From Nitrososphaerota archaeon (lineage in GTDB: Archaea; Thermoproteota; Nitrososphaeria; Nitrososphaerales; UBA57), in the NCBI GenBank assembly GCA_022572285.1, contig JACZWF010000116.1, forward strand, positions 1 through 5,243: 5,243 bases of DNA, written 5' to 3'. The position numbers and the translations under genes are program-made. Below, one piece after another: positions 1 through 5,243 of this stretch. Below the pieces are notes generated by a model, which saw nothing but the letters and a program-made list of their open reading frames with translations, was not told the DNA's origin and did not search any database. Every line of letters starts with the position of its first letter. Within the stretch, counting starts at the first letter, position 1.

Positions 1-1783
1 TATGATGCCTCATTCCCTTCCCGACGAGTCCATGTTCACCAACTCCCTCGGAACAGGCATTAATGATAACAATCGTTCCGCCGCGTCTTACAACCTGTCT
101 GTCATCGTCCCTCGATCCCCAAACATTCAAGGCATTGAGGGACAATAGGAACCAATTGTCTCGTGGAAATGCGTTGAATATGCCTACATCCAAACCGTAT
201 GGTACCTTAGTGGAATAGATCCTACTAGCTGCCTCGGTTGCTTTCAGAAAAGCTTTCGATGGATGCCCAGCAAAGACACGTGCGGTTTTTCCCAGAGGAG
301 TGGAGATAGTATTCACAATGAAGTCGAGGCGCGCAATTTCTGCCGCCTCATCAATGTCCTCCCTTCTGCTATTTCCTTTGATTCTCCCGATTTGCCCTTG
401 AAGTGATTCGTTAACAGGACGGTGATTCGCGTCGATAGAATCAATTCCAGCCAGACCAGGCATGACAATCTTCCCTCCTCCACTGAATCCAGCATAGGGA
501 TGGGGCATCAAAGTGCCAACCCCAATTCGAAAATCGGCGTTAAGGAAAAAGGCGTCTATGAAGACAGGCGTTCCTGCTCTGGTTTTCCCTAGAAATTTGT
601 TGTTTTGATACGCGTTGTGATTGTAAATTCGAAAGTCTTCGACAATATCTTTCCCCAGTTTCTTGATCAAGTCTTCGCGGGTGAGTGGTCTATGAGTTCC
701 AGTGCTCATCAGAAAATAAATCCCTTCTTCTTCGACCCCTCCTGACCGCAACTCTTCCATCAAGATTGGAATTATCCTGCTTGCCTCGGTTGGTTTAGTC
801 AGATCATCGACTGCAATGCAGACAGATCTCTTTCCCTGGACCATTTCAGCTAACCGGGGAGAACCTATGGGAGAAAGAATCGACTCCTTAATCTCACTAT
901 CACTTACCGCCTTCGATCCCTTCATTTTTGCTAAGCTAACGACCCAACTGTCGGGTAGAATAACCTCCATCATCTCATTCCCATACCATGATTTCCATGG
1001 TGCTTGCATGGAGTTGGTTGCCCGAACTTGACCTCTATCCAAATTCCTCATTAAGATATCAGCCAAAATAAAATCAACCTCCTCGTCGATGTTAACGGAT
1101 CTCTCAGAGGGCATGACGTAGGCCCGACTGTCACGCCCCTTGAAAGATCTCTCATTAATTAGGACATCTCTCCTCGTTGCGTATATTGCACCATTTCTAA
1201 TGTAGATCTCGGGTAGTTTCTGTCTTGGCAGATTCTCAACAACTTCGTTGGCATAATCGTGAAGCCTCCCTTCCGAGTCGATTAATTTCATCCTGAAAGG
1301 ATGATTCGCTCCTACTCTTTCAACGCTTATCACGGATGTGGCCTTTGTGGAGATAAGCAGGTCAATGCAGTTGTCGATATCCTCGGCAATACGAAGCGGC
1401 GAAGTCGGTTGAAGCATAACTATAATGTCAAATTTCTCCCCCTTGGACTCGAGGGTGTCAACAGCATGCTGGACAACATCAATAGCTAAGGCATTATCAG
1501 AGGCGAGGTGTTGAGGCCTTACAAACGGTACCTCTGCACCATACTTTCGTGAAGTGCTGATTATCTCATCATCATCTGATGAGACGATTACCATCTGAAG
1601 TCTTTTGGCTCGCAGGGCTTCAGTGATTGTGTAGGAAAGGAGAGGTTTTCCTTGTAGATGTTTAAGATTCTTCCTGATTATTGATCGCGAACCGCCCCTA
1701 GCCGGTATAATGCCAAGAACCCTCTCTCCCGCGGTGCTTCTAGATATCTGGGGTTTCTTCCCAATTGAAGACGGTTTTCCCAT
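1..1783 (-). CDS. neuA-larA: NeuA-type CMP-sugar cytidylyltransferase fused to LarA-type nickel-pincer racemase/epimerase, C-terminus cut by window edge
   Basis: One frame of 594 codons has no stop from the ATG at 1783 to the left edge. Residues 22-39 (VLGIIPARGGSRSIIRKN), LQPTSPLR at 124-131 and SVNIDEEVD near 229-237 are cytidylyltransferase motifs of the NeuA family, which activates nonulosonic acids with CTP. After a short linker (about 249-261) a LarA/DUF2088 domain begins at WKSWYGNEMMEVILPDSW. It shows DDLTKP (D327, K330), STGTHRPLT (H364), MPHPYAGFSGGGK (H428, K438) and ANHRP (H454). These match D72, R75 (here Lys), H108, H174, K184 and H200 of Lactobacillus LarA, with 10 and 16 residues separating the last three exactly as in LarA. 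LarA enzymes racemise or epimerise 2-hydroxy acids with a nickel-pincer nucleotide. About 90 residues are probably missing beyond the edge. The start overlaps neuB by 44 bases and adds a 21-residue leader; no other ATG, GTG or TTG precedes the core. Both domain calls are strong; the substrate is unknown. Confidence 0.9.
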   Translation of the reverse strand, partial: MGKPSSIGKKPQISRSTAGERVLGIIPARGGSRSIIRKNLKHLQGKPLLSYTITEALRAKRLQMVIVSSDDDEIISTSRKYGAEVPFVRPQHLASDNALAIDVVQHAVDTLESKGEKFDIIVMLQPTSPLRIAEDIDNCIDLLISTKATSVISVERVGANHPFRMKLIDSEGRLHDYANEVVENLPRQKLPEIYIRNGAIYATRRDVLINERSFKGRDSRAYVMPSERSVNIDEEVDFILADILMRNLDRGQVRATNSMQAPWKSWYGNEMMEVILPDSWVVSLAKMKGSKAVSDSEIKESILSPIGSPRLAEMVQGKRSVCIAVDDLTKPTEASRIIPILMEELRSGGVEEEGIYFLMSTGTHRPLTREDLIKKLGKDIVEDFRIYNHNAYQNNKFLGKTRAGTPVFIDAFFLNADFRIGVGTLMPHPYAGFSGGGKIVMPGLAGIDSIDANHRPVNESLQGQIGRIKGNSRREDIDEAAEIARLDFIVNTISTPLGKTARVFAGHPSKAFLKATEAASRIYSTKVPYGLDVGIFNAFPRDNWFLLSLNALNVWGSRDDDRQVVRRGGTIVIINACSEGVGEHGLVGKGMRHH

Positions 1784-2696
1784 TGATCTTGCTGGCAAAC
1801 CGCCCTCTATAATAATCTCTATTCACTCGCTCCGCATGACTGAGTCCGGGTCTCTTTCTGCCAATCATCGAATAGTATTCAGGAATTTTGGAAACATGGT
1901 CCCTTTCTAACTCATCGTTACTCATTCCCGCATATTCAACTAGAGATTTAAGTTGCTGGGAGTCTATCGAAACAGGACCGTCCTTCGTCATTCCTCTCTC
2001 CAAAATCGTAAAGTGTCTCTCTATTATATCCGCGCCCAACCAGAGAGCTACAAGAGCAGCTTTCAGTCCATCTCGTTCTACTGATGTATGATCGCTGAAA
2101 CCTACGTGATGGGTAAAACCTCTAAGGTAGTTCATCCTTGTAAGATTCAGAATTGTGAGAGGGCTAGGATAGACAGTTACGCAGTGCATGAACGAGTACG
2201 GATAGTCTTTGAGTGTCTCTGCAGTCTTTTGAACTTCCTCGTCATATGTCGCTCCGGTAGAGATGAAGAGGTACCTAAATTTCTCTTTCAGCTCTCGTAT
2301 CATTGGGTAGCTGGAGCAGTCGTAGCTTGCGACTTTAACCTCATCAAATCCTAGATCATGGACCATAGGGATTCGAGATCTAGAAAAGATCGTTGTGAGA
2401 GGTTTGACCCCGGTCTCGCGACATAGATCCAAGAAGGCACGATGACCGTCAACATCAAGGTCGAGTGACTTCAGCCTATCGTATTCAGCATGATAGGGAC
2501 GCCTGAGGACTTGAGGCATTGCCCGTTCAATTCTGCCGTGCTCGAACCTTTCACGAAAAGTCAGGTCATCTGCAAACATAGTCTGGATCTTTGCGTAATC
2601 TGCTCCTGCCTCAGCTACCGCGTTGACCATATCACCAAGAGTCTTTAGACTACCATTATGATTTTGACAAAGCTCTGCGATTATTTTGGCCGCCAT
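1740..2696 (-). CDS. neuB: NeuB-type N-acetylneuraminate/nonulosonate synthase, short C-terminus
   Basis: This 318-residue protein is a PEP-dependent sugar-acid synthase of the NeuB family, which condenses PEP with an aldose (ManNAc in classical NeuB) to a nonulosonic acid in the cytoplasm. Visible motifs are IIAELCQNHNGS (5-16, E8), GADYAKIQT (31-39, K36), KVAS (121-124), HCVTVYP (171-177), GFSDHT (199-204, H203) and ERHFT (226-230, H228). H203 and H228 correspond to the metal-binding histidines of Neisseria NeuB, with four extra residues between them. Two features depart from the classical enzyme. The loop after ERHFT reads TKDGPVSI instead of the usual PGPDHKASL type, and the C-terminal SAF (antifreeze-like) domain appears to stop early: RGRFASKINGKTVFNWEE resembles its first strands, then the protein ends. 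Classical NeuB is about 340-350 residues. The stop lies inside the next gene, so the two are probably one translationally coupled unit. The exact sugar substrate cannot be read from sequence. Confidence 0.9.
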   Translation of the reverse strand: MAAKIIAELCQNHNGSLKTLGDMVNAVAEAGADYAKIQTMFADDLTFRERFEHGRIERAMPQVLRRPYHAEYDRLKSLDLDVDGHRAFLDLCRETGVKPLTTIFSRSRIPMVHDLGFDEVKVASYDCSSYPMIRELKEKFRYLFISTGATYDEEVQKTAETLKDYPYSFMHCVTVYPSPLTILNLTRMNYLRGFTHHVGFSDHTSVERDGLKAALVALWLGADIIERHFTILERGMTKDGPVSIDSQQLKSLVEYAGMSNDELERDHVSKIPEYYSMIGRKRPGLSHAERVNRDYYRGRFASKINGKTVFNWEETPDI

Positions 2697-2748
2697 TGAC
2701 CACTGAGTCAGCCATTCTAAATCTGGCTAGGATATATGTCTGCAAGGT
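2697..2748. promoter_or_regulatory. Divergent intergenic region with a shared AT-rich promoter-like core
   Basis: The 52 bases between neuB (minus) and the TIM-barrel gene (plus) must hold both promoters. An inverted repeat AGCCA (2710-2714) and TGGCT (2724-2728) encloses TTCTAAATC. This core is centred about 29 bases from the plus-strand ATG and about 23 from the minus-strand ATG, close to the spacing of an archaeal TATA box for leaderless transcripts. A second AT-rich stretch, GATATAT, lies at 2731-2737, and a small palindrome CTGAGTCAG at 2703-2711. No Shine-Dalgarno sequence stands at a useful distance from either ATG. That the region is intergenic is seen; the promoter and operator roles are inferred. 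Confidence 0.4.
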
Positions 2749-3684
2749 ATGGCTGTAACACAGGGTGCAGACTTGATAGGTGTCTCTACGATCTTCTATG
2801 GTTTTGGAGGTATACCACTCGTGGAGAAAGTTGGAAAGATACTCAATGCCTTTGAAGCTGCCGAGGTCCCTGCACTGATTCAGGTGGGTGCTTCAAGACC
2901 GGAAAGGAATTATACAGATATCGTGAGAGAACTAACAAGGCTTGGTCAAGAAGTCGAAGTTAAGTTTAGCATTCATCAGAGCATTTGGCTTCCTTCGGCC
3001 GACTTCTACATCAACATAGCTAGTTCCGACGAGCGGATGAGGAGGAGTAGTATAGAATCTCTAAAAAAGAGTATCGTATTTGCCCGAGATATAGGTGCCT
3101 CTCAACTTTCATTCCATGCGGGTTACGCGACTGACATGCTCACTCAAGCTGTAGAGTACGGCCCACTTGATGTTCAGAATAATGTACCTTATGCCGACGC
3201 CTATCGTAATTCAATTTCCAGCATGATCGAGCTTCTTGAGTATGCGGAACGAGAGGTGCGTTTGAGCATAGAGAACTCTAACTATAGGCCAGAGAGGAGG
3301 TATATGTTCTCTCTCCCGGAAGACTTCGACAGACTTCCAGAGAACATCGGTGTAATCCTAAATTCTGGCCACGTCTACTATTCTAGTAAGAGACTGAACT
3401 CACCTGAATATGCGAAAAAGATTATGGGGTGCGTTAAAGAAAGGGTGATGGAGATGCATGTCAACGATAATGATGGGTCAGAGGACCAGCATAAGCTAGT
3501 CGGGTACGGGCGCGCACCAATTGAGCAGATGATTGAGCAGGTTTCTATGAATGGAAAAGTTCCTAATCTCATAATCGAAGCTCACCAGAGGAGACATCAC
3601 TATCTAGATTCCGATCTTGTAGAGAATATCAAGACCCTTGTTTCCCTCGAGGAGACTGTCAGAAAATCATTTTCACTCAATTGA
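2749..3684 (+). CDS. TIM-barrel sugar-phosphate isomerase/epimerase-like protein (AP endonuclease 2 superfamily)
   Basis: This 311-residue protein shows the TIM-barrel pattern of the xylose isomerase-like / AP endonuclease 2 superfamily, beginning with the strand ADLIGVSTIF. Candidate metal ligands are H76 (FSIHQS), H123 (SFHAG), E175 (LSIEN), N205 and H208 (LNSGH), H237 (MHVND), D246 and H248 (EDQHKLVGYG) and E277 (LIIEAH). They line up in order with the nine zinc ligands of endonuclease IV, except that the expected Asp of the DxGH motif is Asn205. In sugar isomerases of this superfamily the E-D-H-E set binds a divalent metal for aldose-ketose isomerisation or epimerisation. The position beside neuB and glycosyltransferases favours a sugar role over DNA repair. 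The ATG at 2749 is the only ATG before an upstream in-frame TAG, though CTG at 2740 is possible. The gene is divergent from neuB and convergent with the glycosyltransferase. Family is fairly certain; reaction unknown. Confidence 0.8.
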   Translation: MAVTQGADLIGVSTIFYGFGGIPLVEKVGKILNAFEAAEVPALIQVGASRPERNYTDIVRELTRLGQEVEVKFSIHQSIWLPSADFYINIASSDERMRRSSIESLKKSIVFARDIGASQLSFHAGYATDMLTQAVEYGPLDVQNNVPYADAYRNSISSMIELLEYAEREVRLSIENSNYRPERRYMFSLPEDFDRLPENIGVILNSGHVYYSSKRLNSPEYAKKIMGCVKERVMEMHVNDNDGSEDQHKLVGYGRAPIEQMIEQVSMNGKVPNLIIEAHQRRHHYLDSDLVENIKTLVSLEETVRKSFSLN

Positions 3685-3685
3685 G
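3676..3685. other. Palindromic overlap of two convergent stop codons
   Basis: CTCAATTGAG is a perfect 10-base palindrome containing the TGA stops of both the plus-strand TIM-barrel gene (3682-3684) and the minus-strand glycosyltransferase (3677-3679). Coding regions overlap by 8 bases and both proteins end in Leu-Asn. There is no intergenic space for a terminator, so each transcript must end inside, or antisense to, the other gene. Confidence 0.85.
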
Positions 3686-4795
3686 TCCTCTTGCTCGGTT
3701 CAGGGACTCCTCGACAACCCGGGCGAAATTATCTATACTAAACTTGGCCTCGACTCTCTCTCGGGCTAAGATCCCCATCTTATGTCTTCTCTCATCGTCG
3801 TTCAGGAGCTCACCGATCTTCTTGGCCCACTTTTTAGGATCGGGAGGAACTATGAATCCTGTCTCGCCATGTACGACCGTCTCTGATGGACCCCCCCCAG
3901 GCGACGCTATTACGGGTCTCCCGCTCGCCATTGCTTCAACGGGACCATAACCAAAGTGCTCCATTTCGGGCGTATACAGGAAGATACTACACCCTTGATA
4001 TAGTGGAATCAGTTCCTTATCGGGTAAGTCTGCTCTGACTTGGATTTCCTTGTCCAGATTCTTATCACGAATGCCGTGAATCAGCTTATCAAGATACCAT
4101 TCAAATCCCGGTTGTTTCGTTCCAACAATTATTAGAGATACCTTGGTCCCCTGAGATTTCAAGACACCAATAGAATTGATTGCTAACTCAAGATTCTTGT
4201 TTGGTACTATCCTATTCACGGTCAAGACGAAATGATCATCATTCTCGATCCCCCGGCTAAATTTCTCAAGATCCACACCTGGAAAAGCTACGAGACTATT
4301 AACTCCATATAGCTCTTTGATTGCATTCTTGGTGAAAGAGGAGTTGCTTATCACGCCCGATGCACTCCGAAAACCTTTACATTCTTCTACATCTACCGGG
4401 TAATGCAACGCTCTTCGTATCCAGTCACTTCTTCTAATCAACAGTTTTTCTGGATAGTGGCAATAAATTAGGGATGGCTTGAAGTGCATGGGTAAATAGT
4501 AGTTCGAGCTAAAGATGAAAAAGTCTGGCTTGAATCTCTGGACTCCGTATTCAACCATCTTCCTGCTCCCAAAGAAGGCATTCAGAGCTTTGAAGCGACC
4601 AAAGGAAGTTTGTCGTCCTGGCGAAACGAAGATTTTCTGGCTCCCGAATTCGGGGAATGATTTGGAGCTGTCATATCGGGTAGTGAAGTAGGCAGTTTCA
4701 TGTCCCAGTCCAGTCATGACAGAACCGAGCGCCAAGACAAGCCTCTGGGCACCTGTCCTCATCGAAATGTCGTAATGCACAATTGCTACTCGCAA
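3677..4795 (-). CDS. GT4-family glycosyltransferase, ALG2-like mannosyltransferase type
   Basis: This 372-residue protein has the two Rossmann domains of a GT-B fold, GT4 family, retaining glycosyltransferase. The N-terminal domain (about 1-180) starts MRVAIVHYDISMRTGAQR and contains YCHYPE (111-116) and a SNSSFTK stretch (150-156). The C-terminal donor-binding domain starts near VLTVNRIVPNKN (190-201) and carries EHFGYGPVEAMASGRPVIA, with the E-x7-E pair at E279 and E287, then SPGGGPSETV. YCHYPE and TPEMEHFGYGPVEAMA recall ALG2-type mannosyltransferases, but the sugar donor and acceptor are not decidable here. No signal peptide is visible, so it probably acts on the cytoplasmic membrane face with a nucleotide-sugar donor. 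The start is TTG at 4795, immediately after the upstream TGA; it gives the expected N-terminal beta strand and is served by a purine-rich sequence at 4804-4810. It is probably co-transcribed with the upstream glycosyltransferase. Confidence 0.88.
   Translation of the reverse strand: MRVAIVHYDISMRTGAQRLVLALGSVMTGLGHETAYFTTRYDSSKSFPEFGSQKIFVSPGRQTSFGRFKALNAFFGSRKMVEYGVQRFKPDFFIFSSNYYLPMHFKPSLIYCHYPEKLLIRRSDWIRRALHYPVDVEECKGFRSASGVISNSSFTKNAIKELYGVNSLVAFPGVDLEKFSRGIENDDHFVLTVNRIVPNKNLELAINSIGVLKSQGTKVSLIIVGTKQPGFEWYLDKLIHGIRDKNLDKEIQVRADLPDKELIPLYQGCSIFLYTPEMEHFGYGPVEAMASGRPVIASPGGGPSETVVHGETGFIVPPDPKKWAKKIGELLNDDERRHKMGILARERVEAKFSIDNFARVVEESLNRARGLN
3891..3898. repeat. Eight-base C homopolymer (G8 in the coding strand)
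   Basis: Eight consecutive C residues on the plus strand encode part of Pro-Gly-Gly-Gly-Pro in the donor-site region of the minus-strand GT4 glycosyltransferase. A one-base slip in replication, transcription or sequencing would shift the frame and remove roughly the last 70 residues. The run is seen directly; any role in variation is inferred. Confidence 0.6.
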
Positions 4796-5243
4796 TCAGC
4801 TTACCTCTCCATATAACTGGATGAGTCGAGTAGCAACTTTCTTGCCGTCGTGAGTATTAAGAATGAAATCCCTGTTCTCCCTCCCCTCGCTTTTCCTCCT
4901 GCTAGGGTCGAGGACGGTTTCGATTCTTCTTTCCAGATCATCTCTGTGCCGATAATCGATTGTCACAAGTCCACATGACATAGCCTCTAGACAGGTCTTA
5001 CTAGGGGAGAGCACACTCATTCTATCTATGTAAATATCATACCGCTGAAGGACCTTGTGGATCTCAGAGTAGGCGAACGGTCTTCTCGAGTAGATATCAA
5101 CGTCGACTCCACCAATCCTGAGCTTGTTGACGAGGCGCTCTGGTACTCTTTCATACCAGAGATTGAAACCTATAGCTTTCGGCTTCTTATTCCTGAGAGC
5201 TCTGGGAGAAAACCTTCCAGTGTCGATAGGATTCGGTATATCT
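4796..5243 (-). CDS. GT4-like glycosyltransferase, C-terminal fragment (start beyond window)
   Basis: The frame is open from the right edge to TGA at 4796-4798 and gives 148 codons. It begins IPNPIDTGRFSP, a motif of the hinge between the two Rossmann domains of GT4 enzymes, so roughly the N-terminal half is missing. The rest resembles the C-terminal nucleotide-sugar domain: a YDIYIDRM strand, then SPSKTCLEAMSCGLVTIDYRH, which aligns with the usual LEAMAcGlPVV. The second Glu of the E-x7-E pair is present in LEAM, but the position eight residues before it is Leu, a departure also seen in divergent GT4 members. An ATG at 5020 sits inside this domain and is not a plausible gene start, because the family motifs lie upstream of it in frame. 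The gene ends directly against the TTG of the next glycosyltransferase, so the pair is almost certainly an operon. Donor and acceptor are unknown. Confidence 0.75.
   Translation of the reverse strand, partial: DIPNPIDTGRFSPRALRNKKPKAIGFNLWYERVPERLVNKLRIGGVDVDIYSRRPFAYSEIHKVLQRYDIYIDRMSVLSPSKTCLEAMSCGLVTIDYRHRDDLERRIETVLDPSRRKSEGRENRDFILNTHDGKKVATRLIQLYGEVS
4804..4810 (-). promoter_or_regulatory. Shine-Dalgarno-like sequence for the TTG-started glycosyltransferase
   Basis: On the minus strand GGAGAGG is followed by TAAGCTGA and then TTG, an 8-base spacing. It lies inside the last codons of the upstream glycosyltransferase and supports the TTG at 4795 as the true start, with translational coupling across the adjacent TGA. 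Confidence 0.6.

Noticed and set aside
313..495. Small open frame on the minus strand
   Set aside because: It lies in another frame inside the LarA domain, whose conserved motifs show the true frame.
1..1009. LarA as a separate gene starting at the internal ATG at 1009 (residue 259)
   Set aside because: The NeuA frame runs through this ATG without a stop, so the upstream protein must include the LarA part. A secondary internal start is possible but has no clear ribosome-binding site.
816..1489. Plus-strand open frames at 816-1031 and 1301-1489
   Set aside because: They are antisense to the NeuA-LarA coding frame and have no recognisable motif.
1740..1742. neuB truncated by a recent frameshift
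   Set aside because: The other two frames beyond the stop do not encode recognisable SAF sequence; one is the start of NeuA.
1710..2354. Plus-strand open frames at 1710-1910, 1888-2091 and 2088-2354
   Set aside because: They are antisense to neuB, which has clear family motifs throughout.
2749..3684. A true endonuclease IV DNA-repair enzyme
   Set aside because: One metal ligand is replaced by Asn and the gene sits in a glycan locus; the broader sugar-isomerase superfamily call is safer.
3378..3950. Open frames at 3378-3572 (minus) and 3681-3950 (plus)
   Set aside because: They mirror the TIM-barrel and glycosyltransferase genes and have no features of their own.
1..5243. CRISPR arrays, tRNA or rRNA genes, insertion sequences
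   Set aside because: No repeat-spacer pattern, tRNA-like fold, terminal inverted repeats or transposase motifs were seen; the window is almost entirely coding.

Overview
The window is a five-gene stretch of a surface-glycan or nonulosonic-acid (sialic-acid-like) locus. Arginine is mostly AGA/AGG, ATA is common for isoleucine, base composition is close to balanced, and three of the four visible gene starts lack a clear Shine-Dalgarno sequence. This leans toward an archaeon (an uncultivated, Thermoproteota-like lineage would fit), but no marker gene is present, so the assignment is tentative.

Layout from right to left. The minus strand enters with the C-terminal part of a GT4-like glycosyltransferase (4796-5243, cut by the right edge). 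It is followed without a gap by a complete GT4 glycosyltransferase with a TTG start (3677-4795). Converging on that gene from the left is a plus-strand TIM-barrel protein of the sugar-phosphate isomerase / AP endonuclease 2 superfamily (2749-3684); the two stop codons share a short palindrome. Across a 52-bp divergent intergenic region, the minus strand carries a NeuB-type PEP-dependent sugar-acid synthase (1740-2696). Overlapping it by 44 bases is a large open frame running off the left edge (1-1783). No stretch above 300 bases lacks a gene.

The main result is that large frame. Translated by hand from 1783 to the edge, it has 594 codons and no stop. Residues about 22-248 are a NeuA-type CMP-sugar cytidylyltransferase. 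Residues from about 262 onward are a LarA-type (DUF2088) nickel-pincer-nucleotide-dependent hydroxyacid racemase/epimerase, with the cofactor lysine and the nickel and catalytic histidines in place at the spacings known from LarA. A CMP-sugar synthetase fused to a nickel-pincer racemase, directly behind a NeuB homologue, is a combination I do not recognise.

Working model (inference): NeuB condenses PEP with an aldose to give a 3-deoxy-2-keto sugar acid, the NeuA half activates it with CTP, and the glycosyltransferases act on the same glycan. The LarA half and the TIM-barrel protein would supply stereochemical or isomerisation steps, either on a sugar-acid precursor or on a hydroxyacid substituent. 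No UDP-GlcNAc 2-epimerase, aminotransferase or nickel-pincer maturation gene (larB, larC, larE) lies in this window.
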